A stretch of 64,000 bases of DNA from Holothuria scabra. Lineage: Eukaryota; Echinodermata; Holothuroidea; Aspidochirotida; Holothuriidae. The stretch covers positions 41,076,846-41,140,845 of the forward strand of contig CM074193.1 of assembly GCA_037179385.1 (NCBI GenBank), written 5' to 3'. The position numbers were made by a program, and so were the translations under genes. Under the pieces are notes generated by a model that was not told the origin of the DNA, did not search any database, and saw only the letters and a program-made list of their open reading frames with translations. This document shows, piece after piece, positions 48,675 through 60,858 of this stretch; positions within the stretch are counted from its first letter, which is position 1, and each line of letters begins with the position of its first letter.

Positions 48675-50020
48675 GGGAAGACTTCCCTTCCCTGTTGTTG
48701 AGAGAAAATCCAATTTCATCGGGGATCTTTCATATACAGGTCCACGATAAAAAAAAAATGGGGGCCTGATAACTTCACCCCCGACGATCTTCTTGATTTT
48801 GCTTACTACAAGACCATATTCTTCAAGGAAACTGACAATTCCAAATTTTCCTAACAAAAAGGAACGGACAAGTGGTTTTTCATGTGCAGGCATTACCCAA
48901 TGGTCTTTTTCTAAAGTCCTCGCGATCCTCTGGCAAAGGTCCGTTCGACATGCATTGCCCAATGGTCTGCCATCTGGCCTGTCCCGACAGCCGAATTCTA
49001 GAAACGGTAACCAAAATCGGCCAGGCCATTTTGGGCTACACATAATGATAAACAGTGGCTGGAATATAATAAGATCATTTTGTCTGGAGTTCGGGCAGTC
49101 ACGAAGAAAATTTCATCTTTTAAGTGGATATTGCAACTGAATATAACAAAGAATTCTGATAGAGTAAAAAAAAAACAGTATGTTTTTGCATAGTTTCCCC
49201 CCGAAAAGAGACAGTTAGTCCATTACATCTTATTGTAGCAGTACCGTACCTTTTTTCTATTAGAGTGAAATTTCTATTTTAAAGGAAAGCTCAAAATAAC
49301 GACTGCTCAAGTCTGGGAAATGACATTTTCGGGTGTCTGTGGTGTTAGTTTTTTTTAACAATTTCCTTTACGTTCCGCGCCAACTGATGGGTGGCGCTCC
49401 GCTTAGATAGTGTTTTGGTCGCAAAAATTACCTAACAGAACAGTGCATGCCTGCATATTATTCTTCGTTTTGGGGCAGTATTACAAAGTGAAAATTTTAT
49501 TGCGAAAGAAAGCTCAAAATAATGACTATATCAGTACTTTGTTTCTACTGACCAGCCCGGCCGCGGAAATGCCTTTTCCTGCTTTCTGGAGGTTCTTAAT
49601 TTTTTAAATATATGTGTGCTACACTTGAAGTTTTTCTGGCAATATTATATTTTTCGGACAAAAGAAAAACAAAACAATTCTGTCCTCTCCCAAACTGAAA
49701 CACTCCCGTCGGCCTATGTCAGAATTTCAAATATATGGGAAGCCAAACTTTTTCCACGGGAACATTTACCAATATGGTCCGAGGGCATTAATCTACCTGA
49801 TGATATTCAGTAACCCCAACAAAGTTGTACAAAACTACAGATTACTCCGTACTTGATTTTTCTTATAAGAAGGTCAAATTCTTCCATAAAACACGAAATC
49901 TGTCATAATATAAGTTTCAGATTGGTAAAAGTGGCAAAATTTTCCAATTTTGATGGGTATTCAGTACAACAAATAACCAGACAACTTTGTTAACCACCCT
50001 GACATTCTACCTAATTTGCT

Positions 50021-50140
50021 CTTGAAAGGCATATCATTTAATAAGGAACCCATTTTTTTTTCTTGAAAGGCATATCATTTAATAAGGAACCCAATTTTTT
50101 CTTGAAAGGAGTATCACTTTATAAGGAACCCAAATGTTTT
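50021..50140 (+). repeat. 40-bp triple tandem repeat
   Basis: CTTGAAAGGCATATCATTTA starts units at 50021 and 50062. A diverged third unit starts at 50101. Each continues ATAAGGAACCCA plus a T run. Confidence 0.85.
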
Positions 50141-50644
50141 TATTGTAACCTTACAAAAAACCAAATTTTCTTTTATTAAATTTCAAAATTTATGCAATAA
50201 AATAAGCTCTTAATTTTCAAATCTTGGTTCAAAAAGGGATAAAAAACTTTTCGGGCAAACTTTAAGCCTCGTCTTAAGACTTTAGTACGTAGGACAAGAA
50301 CGATTAAATGCATAACCCCATCAGAATTTCAGCTCTCGCGTGTAAAACGTTTTTGAATTTGTTCATATCAAGGATAGATTCTTCAATAAATACCCCCTAA
50401 TTTTAATTATCATTACAAAAGCCAAATTTCTTTCAAAAAATAAACTTCAGATTTTTAAGTGTTTCTTTAAAAAAAAAGGCCAAAAATTTCGGCGCCCTGC
50501 GCGCGCCTCAAATTCTATCAAGTTACGTCCCACCGGGGATAACCCATCGCCTTTGTCGGGGCCTTGAACTGCTAGCCCCCCCCCCCCGTCGGGGAGCTTG
50601 GCCCCCCCCGTAGGGCAAATCCTGGCGCCACCCTTGTTTTTAAG

Positions 50645-52084
50645 AAAGTGAAAATTTCCTCGTCTGTATCTGGTATATCATACCCTTGAATAATTTCTTT
50701 GGGATAATGTGAATACCAATCTGATAACACTGACGTATATGAATTTTACTAAACTCCGTTCAAGCGGTACAGTATACATCATGCAGTGCCCCTAACACAA
50801 TCAGAAACATTATTATGGCGAAGAAACTTAAATCTCAATTTACAACTTCAGTTTATTTTTTCATAGAAAGATATTACGTTCTTACTCCTTCACTTTTAGG
50901 TAAATATCACACGCACTTCCATGCAAGTTCATTTGTCAAAATAAGCTTACATAACCATTTCTTCCAATAGAGATGGTACATTTTATGTCGTAATTTTATG
51001 ACTACGTTAATTTAAAGTTGTTCATTTATTATGAATGTAAAGATTTTATGAAAAACAAAAGCTCGGATACAGCCTTGATTCTAGCTACAAGACCGTCAAT
51101 GCTTTTTCCGGAGGGAGAGGGAGAGGTGTGCCCTTTTCAAAATGATTTGCACGCTACGCGCCAACCAATGGCGGGGCACCACTTAGGTAGTTTTTGTGCA
51201 ATCACCACGATGCGACTGTGGAGTCGAGGTGCCACTCGCAAAGCCGTCGGTGTATAATGTGCGGCTATAGCTCAAAATGTACCTCAAGTCAAATAATTAA
51301 AAAATATACATTAAAGCGCATGAAAAATTATTTTTTTTTTTTATCCATGACTGTATTGAATTTTGAATTTCCTTATTTTATAATATTTACCATCGTGCTT
51401 AAAGATTGGCTGTATGACTAATATTTACATGGTATTGCGTAAAATAGCTCAAACAATGCAAGAAATGTTTACAAAAAGTCAATAAATACCCCCAATCGAA
51501 TATAAGTGTTTTAACAATGGGCTGCATATCACAATACATAACAATTCAAGAAGAAAATAACAGTGAGCGGGAGTAAGCGACTAGTAATACGCGTGAGTCT
51601 AACCGCATCAGTAAACATGAATACCTGGAAAGAAGCAAGTCGATTTTAGGGACCACCAGAACGAGTCTTACGTACAGTTTCTCCCAACAATTCCCCTTTA
51701 AATGTCCAAGAAGAAATTACAGTGTGCAAAAGCATCTTTAAGATCCATGAAGTTTATAACACTTTTACCTCGTTTTTTACTGTTTATGTAAATATACTTC
51801 TGTACTCGAAGGGCAAATTGAAGTTTATGCAGAAAGTCAACATAATCTAAATTCTTATTTTGACATTTCATGCTAAAAGTAAAATATTTTAGGTGGAGAA
51901 TGAGGAAATTATAAGGATGAAGCTTTTGCTTTTGATAACCAAAAAATATCCTCTTTTGAAAAATGAATTTCAGAACCTAACAAAAAAGTTTCAACATCAC
52001 TTAAAAATGAAGCTACATGATTACATTCAACAAAAAAATGACCTAGTGTTTCAGATAAAAAATTAATTGAAAAAATCTAATTCT
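50645..52084. other. No supported gene; motif fragment near 51.15 kb
   Basis: 51149-51190 (minus) carries the CTACGCGCCAACCAATGG…CTTAGGTAG motif shared with the hAT-type elements. The frames of 75-79 codons around it are unsupported. The rest is AT-rich with no repeats noticed. Confidence 0.4.
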
Positions 52085-52535
52085 CCTCTTCAAAAGACAT
52101 TGCTGGGCTGATATATTAAATGTTGAAGTTTATTCATTCAACTTAAAATGGCTTATTGCGCAATAACAATCTCTGTATTTCTTTGTTTTCTGTAAGTTTC
52201 CCCACCTTGTACTAAGGTGCCAAAACACTCTAACTCTTATGGGGTGATGTAATTAATTAAGTCCTCCCTGTGCAACATGCTTGGCAAGCAAAAAGGTTGT
52301 GCTCAAGGTCATTTAAACATTTTTAATTTTAAAGGGAAACAAAGCAGGTTATGTGAGTTGTACAACAAGGAAGTCACAAATTATTGCGCAATGGACCAAC
52401 TTGTTTTCGATGAATAAACTTCAACATTTTATATCTCAGGTCAGGTATGTTCTATGAAGATGGGAGTTATACTACAAGATTCATTTTTCATGCTCCTTAA
52501 AATATATTTTGAATTTTGTGACTTGAGATACACTT
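52085..52535 (+). mobile_element. Long inverted-repeat element, copy 2
   Basis: ATTAAATGTTGAAGTTTATTCATTC near 52115 is inverted at 52409-52437 (GATGAATAAACTTCAACATTT). Outer blocks CTCCTCTTCAAAAGACATTG and CTATGAAGATGGGAGTTA are also inverted, giving arms of roughly 80 bp or more. Copy 1 at 22505-23330 lies in the opposite orientation. Confidence 0.7.
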
Positions 52536-52914
52536 TAAGTGGTCAGTCAATCACCGCGACGAATAGGTGTCGTCGGAGTAATTCATTTCTTTTAACGTGT
52601 GGACGTGGATCTAGAAGACTTGACCGCTTCTCGGTCTTTTGACTATGATCATGTGTAGTAGCTTTCCTTTGCGGATCGTTTGGAGAGTGAAGGACTCCTC
52701 ATGTAAGGACAGTGACGTAGATGTCGAAAGCTCAAGACGCTTGTCAGTTCAGCTCATATTTCTTTCGGGAATTAGCTTGTTAGGAGCGTAATGTTTACGT
52801 AAGCAATAGTATTTGGTTTTGCTCTTCTTAAAAGATCTAGTTAACTTCAGAAAAAGTAGTTAAAAAGTCGTAACAAATCACCTGAATGTTATTTTTTCCA
52901 TAACCCCCATGTCA

Positions 52915-53133
52915 TTAACCGACTGCATGGCCAAGTTGTTAGAGGGCATCAGCCTTGCAGCTGGGAGGTCGGGAGTTCGACCCCTGGTCGGGTCATTCCG
53001 AAGAGTACAAAAACGGAACTACTGCCTACTACCTACTGTGCTAGGAATATGTAACTAGAAAAGGGCCTTGTCTGGTTAGACTTGAACTTATTGGTTGGCA
53101 ACTGGGCAGTCAAACTCCATCTAACCTAACCTT
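52915..53133 (+). mobile_element. SINE G, near full length
   Basis: tRNA-like head ACCGACTGCATGGCCAAG, box B near GAGTTCGACCCC, body GGCCTTGTCTGGTTAGACTT and GGCAACTGGGCAG, and tail CCATCTAACCTAACC. A 7-bp duplication CATGTCA flanks it at 52908-52914 and 53134-53140. The tail shows the CTAACC repeats that explain the TTAGG array of SINE F. Confidence 0.9.
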
Positions 53134-53140
53134 CATGTCA

Positions 53141-56100
53141 AAAGTATGCAACGGAACTAAGCGGCATTGCTTCGCAATGAGTATGGCAAAAAAAAAAGAA
53201 AATCGTCAATCTCTACTCATATTTAATCTAATGGTTTTACTGGACCTATTGCGACGCAAGACTTAACAGAAAAATCAGATTAAATAATAATACAATATGT
53301 GAACATTTGTTAATATTATATTAATTTTATATTTCAACCTTTGTTTTGTATCAAGATGTAAATAAAGTTTCTTCCTGCAAGGAAAAAAAAATTGGAAAAT
53401 GTATACCTTTCTTGATGTAAATTTGTCAAGTTCAAGTATAAAAAATGTACAGTATGTGTGTTTTTGTTCAGGATCGTAATAAACTGATAAAATTTTTCCT
53501 CGAAGGAAAAACGTCTACAAAATGTTTCAAAACTAAAAACAAGATATCGCAACATCTTTACACCTCAGTGACCTTTTGGACTAGATTTATGACTAGCTTA
53601 TAAGATTATACTGGACATTAAACTAGTGTGTGTTCTATGGAATCAACTTCTCATGTCCATGAACTTTTGCACTAGAAGTTCTCTGACAGCAAAGGCAATT
53701 CATTGATAAATAATAATTTACGGACTGTTTTCTTGACCTTCTGGACTTGAAGTTATAATCTGATTAAGACGACGGCGTCGCACATTTCTCCGAAATATCC
53801 ATACAACAATTGCCTGAGATAGTAATCAAATAAGTTTGATTTAATCTTGAAACTTTAGGAACGATGCAGTTCTTGTTGAAATTCCAGCAAGATGAAACAA
53901 ACACAAACGTTATAGACATATTTGGAAACCACAGTCAGAAAATATAAGTAAGTGTGTCACATTTTATTTCATAAACAAATCGTTAATCTCTCATCGCCTG
54001 AAAGTTGCTCGCCCTGTGTCTGCAATCGTCACCACTCAAATAAATATAAAATAGTAAAACTATAAATCAACTAGTTAATATTTTGATTGTTTTAATAAAA
54101 TTATGAGGTTTTAAGATTAATGAAAGGTTAAGTAAAGGAAGGTACGAACTCTCAACATCTTCTAGTACTTTTAGGGGTCACTCTTCATACCTTTGTAATA
54201 CCATCATCAATTAACTGACTGTATCATACATCTGTTTCTGCTATCAAATCACAAATCAAAATGGCTGATCTCTTGTCCATAATGCATATTGGCAGTTTTA
54301 GGTTAATTCCCTATCGACTTGTTAGGTCACGTGTTCTATCAATGGACCACTTGGGAAGCGTCAACGGAAGTTGGTTAATAGGTAAGAAGAGTTAAAGCGA
54401 TGTATGAATGAAGTGCTTAATTAATTGAAAATAAAACCGTAGACATGGTTTGATCGCCTGAGAAGAATCTGGGATGATTCTCTTTACGCTAATGAAGCCG
54501 CAAATATCTTAAAAACATGGGTCTACTTCGCATGGATACTTACTTGATTGAAATACTGTTTTAAATGTGTTTAAATCATTGCAAATAAAGTCAGCTTAAA
54601 GTTTCTTTGTGTATGTTTCTTCCATTATGGAAGATTCTCTACAACTATGTTGTTACGTAACGCTATATAATTACAAATAACTCAGACTACATAGGCCACA
54701 TATTTCACGTGTTAGTCTTAGTTAAATGTACAACACACTTTCTAATTTATCACTGACGGGGATATTATGAGGATTATAGTCAGAGGAGACGAGAATGGAA
54801 TGCATGGACGTGATAAAGCAGGATGTTAGAAACCTTAAAAAGGTGTCGGCCTGAAGTTTTGGTCCGTTAGGGGGCGGCTCTTGACCATATAGAATCACGA
54901 CATTGCAAATGATGATAAACTTTACTTACAACTGTTTGACCCTGTCAATAAATCGAAATCTAACCAGTGATTGACATTAAAGGGTTGGTCGGCCACAGAA
55001 AATAAGTCCAAACATAAATTGTCATTAGGGTTGAATTGTTGTTCTGACATAGCTCTTAAAGCGAAGTAATCTTTTATTTACATAAGTCTATCAGTTGAGG
55101 CCTACATGTGGTTATTTACTTGAATAGTTCATTATAAAGTTATCGTTTTGAAAATTCAGAACCTTTTGCTGATCAGAGATAGGGACAAAAATAAAAAGAG
55201 CAGTCCGAAGTGGTGATTAAGGTGGGATGTTTAGAATATTTATCAACGTAGTGCTCTTTTTAAGCACTCAGAACCATAGTCATACGGTACGTGGGGGTCT
55301 GGGTGGGTTGCAGCCCTTCAATTGGCCCAAACCTTCGTGAATAGGGAGATTCCGGTGATTCAGTTGGGAGGAGACTATGCCCTGGTTGGGGATCTGGATG
55401 CGGGCAAAAGGTCACCGTCCATTGAGAGAAAGAGTACCGTACTGCCATGTTTGGAATTATAAAAGGATGTCCTTTTAGAAGTGTGAAAAAGAGATGATAA
55501 CAGACTGGGAGTCGTTACAAAATGTGACCCAAAGAATGTCAAAATGTTTTTGATGCTGATGTATAAACGCGCAGAAAAATTTTCCAACCTCACGTACCTA
55601 TAAATTATTACAATCACTCTGGTCGGTCAATGACAATTCATAAGATGCCTCAAACATTTTTCTTTGTACTGACGCACCTCTACATACTTGCGCAACAGAC
55701 CCGGTATCTGACCAACTTTGACCCACGTTTCCTGTAAAATATGACCGACCTATAGAGTCGCTTTGATTCAACATTTGGGGAACTTTTACTCACCCCGTTC
55801 CTAACTTTGACACATATAACACATGTTTAACTCGCAATTACCCTGGAATGAGCGGATGCCTCTGCCCGTGGGTGAGAGGGTGCATATCACAATTGAATAG
55901 TGCCTTACCGTGATGGCGAATGATGGGGAGACAAAATTACTTTAAAAGATAAATCCATACATTAAACTGAACAAAGTTAAAGGAAACATTAAGTAGTTTA
56001 CCACATCTTCTGACAGTAACGTCCTTTGGGAACAATTAAAAATCTGGAGTGGTGTTACAATTTCTTCATCAAAAACAAGAAACTTGGGATATTTTAATAG

Positions 56101-57099
56101 TCTGACATTTATTGGTTCATTCATGCAAACACTAAGGTTAATATGCGAACCTTGCGATACATATGGCGGTTAGTAAAGCGTAATTAATTTGTAAAAAGGT
56201 GCTGAAAGATTTGATCCAGACAAAACTTATCGAGCGGCATAGTCTATTCAGAACAATCTAATATTTGAGAAAGTGCTGCGAGGAGTCAAGGGTCTTTAGA
56301 ACAAGCTTTTGCAAGGAAGGAAAAAATCCATGTCATCCATTGGACGGAAGTGACAACATTGCCAACATTGCCTTGTCAACTGGAGAACTCATAAAAATAT
56401 TTCGTAATCACTGGAGGGCAGTGCAAATAGGTTTTTCAAATGGAGAGTTTGACATTTATTCAATGTTAGTGTTATATTTCAGGACAACATGGATTTGTCT
56501 GTTCTAACAGGCGTTTTATAACCGCTGGGGTGATATCTAGGCCTTGTCCTATTTCAGAACACACTTGGGACTTATTTGAACGGATCCATAGCAATAGGTG
56601 AACATGCTTGGAAGTATATATCTAATCATGGAGATGGATATAACCTAACAAAAGTATTGATTATTGTATTTTTCTTCTCAATTGTGAAATTTACTCAGAT
56701 TTAATTCGCCTATCTTGAATATGAAATATTTAAGTCCTAATATATTAAAAGAGACATTTTGAACAGAAAAAAGAATGATTTAAAATTTAACTGATGCTTC
56801 AACGTGACTTTTGGACTACTGTTCGTACCCTTTAAGCCTAGAATTTTTGGAACAGTGAAGTAAAGTTTTGGACAGTTTGTCTGAGCAGGGGTCATAGCAG
56901 GTCATATATTGCAGGATAACATGTTGAAAAGAAGCACGACCTTTAAGGGCAATGGTAGAGTCTTCTGTGAGATGTAAAAAAGGTAAATATTCTTTTACGA
57001 TCTCTTTCTGAAGGCATTAAGTATAAATACAATCAAGGTGTTTTATTGCATTTGTTTACAGCGTTAATTTCACAAAATTATTCCGACTCCGGATTTAAG
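53141..57099. other. No supported gene; weak open frame near 56.3 kb
   Basis: 56265-56507 (plus) holds an 80-codon frame with coding-like residues (CCEESRVFRTSFCKEGKN; IALSTGELIKIF; IGFSNGEFDIYS) but no good acceptor. 55260-55448 (minus) is a proline-rich 62-codon frame without splice support. Otherwise AT-rich and without shared repeats. Confidence 0.3.
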
Positions 57100-57515
57100 C
57101 TGTGGTTATACTACAAACAATTCGGATCGTCTTTCTGAGCGGATTTTTTTGTGTTTATTAAAATCTTATCCATCTCTGGTCGGAAAGAACCTCAAATTTG
57201 CCAACCCTTTGTTAATATATATGATTTGTATTGCAAGACTACGAAAATGAAATTTATTCCGACTACTTTATGACGTCACATCAGCAGGCAATCTTCATCG
57301 GACTACGTGGTTCCAATAACAGTTATTTGTCGGTGTGCGCTCACGAAAAAATCAGTTTAACATTTCATTTTTATAGACACCTAATAAAAGTAATGTAATG
57401 GGCAGTGATTGATAAATTTTTGGCTCTTCGAACCAGAGATGGGGAAGACTTAGAAAAAAATCACAAAAATCGGATCGGAATACAATCCCGGCCGAATTCG
57501 TTGCAACGTAACCAT
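57100..57515 (+). mobile_element. CRE-carrying inverted-repeat element, copy 3
   Basis: TGTGGTTATACTACAAACAA then TTCGGATCG on the left mirror TGGTTACGTTGCAACGAATTC (the reverse complement of the right end). Internal words shared with copies 1 and 2 include CTGGTCGGAAAGAACC, TTGCCAACC, AGACTACGAAA, and TTTATGACGTCACAT (CRE at 57271-57278). Confidence 0.75.
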
Positions 57516-59400
57516 GGATTTACACTTTTCGAAAATAAAACAGCAATGTATTCCACAGAATAGATGTAAAGCAGACATCAAGAAGTGATAACAAGAAGCC
57601 CGGGAAAACTAATAGAGGTTATCACCCATGGACATAACGATTACTCTATAGTAACGAAAAACATACTGAAGAAAAAAAAAACCTTTTGAAAAAGGAAGGC
57701 AAACAAAACTAATTAACCAAAAATAAAGGGATGTAAAAATATGAATATGGTATCATTTACGCGTAAACTCCTTTCAAACCACCGCAAACATATTGCATAT
57801 TTTTAAAGTGAAAGACCAGTTGCCCCAAACTTATTCAAAGCAACAGCTGAATCTCACAATTGTCTTTTTATTTCCCTTCAAAGGATCTGTCATATATTTT
57901 AAGATTTCAATATTGAATATTCAAGATTAACCAAGTAGGCACTCGTAGTTAATTTCACATTTAAGGCTGGAGAAAAAAATTCACATGATCCTGGAGAGCC
58001 AACCATGAACAGTTCGGGATATTTCCCCTTTTGGGAGAATCCACTTTGGGAGAGAGCTTGGTCATGGGTGTCGTCACTTTGTCTATTTTACGCACAATCC
58101 CAAGTGTTCTTCGTGTACATTGTCAGTGGTGGATCGGTTTTGGAACCCCCTGCAAAAAATGTCGGTCTAATGTAATGCAATAAAATGTACATTTGGAAGG
58201 TTTATTGCTAAGCTACCGAAAAGCCGTGTCCCAATCGGTGGTTCACCACGCCGTTTTTGAGTTTTTGAATGATTTTCATTCTTTTCTGTACCTTGTTTTT
58301 GTCAGGCTGACATGCCTATACAATGTGATGTATGAACGTTACCCCGTTTTGGTTTTCCTCCAAATGGGATAATTTCCCGGACTGTCGAAACAGGATAGTC
58401 TATTACACTAATTCAAGTTCGGTTGACTGCATTTTTTTCAACTTACATAACTCCATGCTTTCAAGCCTTGATTTGTAAGTATCGATAATGAAAGGCAATT
58501 AAAAATCACTGAAGTCACGGATCCAATTTCAATGAATGACAATGTGAATTGTACTGCTTAGTATGCAAGAATAATTTATTTACTAGGCTCATGCATAATT
58601 CATTCGCTTAAATTTTCCGATTTTGAAACCATCATGCTTTTTATCAATCTATTATTGTGTGGTATTCAAGGGAGGAGTAATTAAAGCTATAGATATTAGT
58701 TCATTGGTGAGAATAAAAGATTTGGTAATAACAGCACATGATTTTAATCAGTGTCATGATGGTATATTTAAAACACCCTATACCCCTTTAAGGTATCAAG
58801 ATTTGTAAAAGGTTTCAGGCCTACTTGTAATAACCTCTTGCAGTAATCTGTATAATTCATATTATTGAAAGGGAAGTGAGAAAATTGTCTCAAAGTCCCT
58901 TACACACGTTCCTCTAAATTTCCTAACTCGGTTGACCTTGACACCCGATAATGATCGTTTGAATATACCTCCTAGCTGAATATTAAAACTTTATTTTTGT
59001 CATTTTTCCCACAAAGGTGTAAATTCTACTGCGAAATATAAAACTAGCGTGGTGTTACCACGTCACGTTTCGCTCTTACACCAACTTTTTGAAAAAAAAA
59101 AGAAAACATGCCGGGAAAGCTAATATCTTTCACAAGCGACATGACCTAATGTGAAACTTTCATACTAAAAAAGAAGAAAAAACACTTCGCTTTCTTCACT
59201 AATAAATGTTCACTACATACCAAGTTTAAAGCTTCCAGTCTTGTAGATGTTGAACATATTTGTCCCTTTAAAACTATTACATTGTGACGCAACGGGACAT
59301 GCGTGGGAGGACATTTTTTTAAATGAGATGAGTCCTCTCAGCTTATCCGATGTATATCGACAGTTCCCTCAATAATTTTTGACCTTTGATAGTTACTCAA
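57516..59400. other. No supported gene
   Basis: Short frames only; AT-rich. No repeats shared with other parts were noticed. Confidence 0.45.
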
Positions 59401-59410
59401 TACAAATCTC

Positions 59411-60290
59411 AAACTAAGCGTAATCCGGGAGGGGAAGGGGGGAGGGGCTACACCTCTTTCTCCTAAAAGTAACCATTAGAGACGGTTGTAATTGAGAAAA
59501 TTTGACGATTTTAACCATGTCAATAACCTCATTATTTTATATTAAAAATTTGAGATAAATGACTTAAATTCGAAATATTGTAGCTATTTGAGAAAAAATT
59601 CCAACTAAGCATAACCCGGAGGCAGTTGCTACAGTCCTTGCTCCTGTAGCCTAACCATCCGGCCTTCTAGCATTCAGAAAATGACGGACGGAAAAATCTG
59701 TTTTCAAAACCTGTTGTAACAACTTAACGTACGAAGAATTTATGTATAAAAAATGGTTGCAAAATAAAGAAAAATTAGCTAGAGTAACCCCGCTTCAATT
59801 GTTGCCTAGCGAATTGTTACGATCAGGAGTAATTATAAATCACAAATAGAGAGGGTTCAAGGGGACGGAGGTCTGCGATTCCAACCATAACCTCATCTTT
59901 TTATATTAGAAATACGAGATAAATAAATTACTTAAATTCGAGATATATTAGTTATTCGATAGGAATTTAAAAGTATGTTTAATCCGGAGGGTGATGGTTA
60001 CAGCCCTTTCTTCTGCAGAATAATCATCTTAACTTCTAGGATTTAGAACATGACAGACTGAACAATCTGTTTTCAATACACGCTGTAACTTCTGAACTTA
60101 CAAAGTTGTTAATGGAATGGTTGCAAAAATAAAGAAAAACTAGCGAGAGTATCCCGTTTCAATTTTTACCCCTCGAATTTGTGGTTGTGTAGGAAATTCT
60201 CAATTATAAATATCCAGTAAAGGGGGAATGCAGGTCGACGAGCCATACCATATAAATAACATCATTATTTTATTCTAAGAAATAACAATT
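59411..60290 (+). repeat. About 365-bp tandem repeat, just over two units
   Basis: ATAACCTCATTATTTTATATT-like anchors occur at 59523, 59887 and 60256 (spacings 364 and 369). Each unit also contains TAATCCGGAGG-like, CATTCAGAAAATGACGGAC-like, ATCTGTTTTCAA and TGGTTGCAAAATAAAGAAAA blocks. Units are clearly diverged, so the duplication is old. Confidence 0.85.
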
Positions 60291-60787
60291 GATTCTTGTT
60301 ATGGCGGCATCGCTGTTGGCGGGGAAAACACTATGCTGCACTTATTCATGGATCTTTCTCACTTTTCTAGCAAATTACATTTTTATTTTTAGCTTTGACT
60401 TGGGAAAATATTCAAAAGACAAACGTGTGTATGGTAATTACGGAAAGGGGAATAATAATTATTTGTTATACAAAGACAATTGAATAAACACTGGATCGAA
60501 AAACAAGAAACTTATTGTAAAGGGGATGAATGAGAAGTGAATTCAACGTACAGAAGCACGGACGCTAACCAATGGTTTTCAAATTTACAGGGGTGCAATT
60601 AAAGTGGGGATGGGGTGGTGGGTAGCTTAACCCCCTTCACACACACATACACTACACACACTAACACTGGCGAAAATGTGGTTCATAGCAGGACAAAATA
60701 TTATCAAACAAAATTGCTACGACAAAAGAAAAAATCATTATGACACAAATAAGACCCAAAAATGTTCAGTTATATTTTTTCCTGTAG

Positions 60788-60858
60788 CATGGCCGCCGAC
60801 AAAGTAAAATATGAGCCCACGGCATTCATTGAGAGAATTAGCGTTTGATCCAACTGAG
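60788..60858 (+). CDS. Possible short exon with a 19-codon frame
   Basis: An acceptor (TATATTTTTTCCTGTAG) and a donor (ACTGAG|GTAAGC) bound 71 bases. An ATG at 60789 opens MAADKVKYEPTAFIERISV and then meets TGA within the exon. All other frames also stop, so the exon could only be an untranslated leader with a small upstream frame, or a chance pairing of signals. Confidence 0.25.

Larger units (their letters stand above)
47798..50636. mobile_element. 2.84-kb hAT-type non-autonomous element
   Basis: Ends CAGGGGTGGCGCCAGG and, as reverse complement of the right, CAAGGGTGGCGCCAGG (one mismatch), with a perfect 8-bp duplication TTTTTAAG at 47790-47797 and 50637-50644. The subterminal regions mirror each other (G runs; CCCCGTCGGGG). 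Inside are an AT-rich (TTAA)-type tract at 47885-47968, a repeated segment around AAAGGACTGAAGTTACT (47977 and 48181), a nested CRE element, a fragment of the 42.5-kb repeat on the minus strand (48889-48940), and a triple 40-bp repeat. No transposase frame. Confidence 0.9.
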
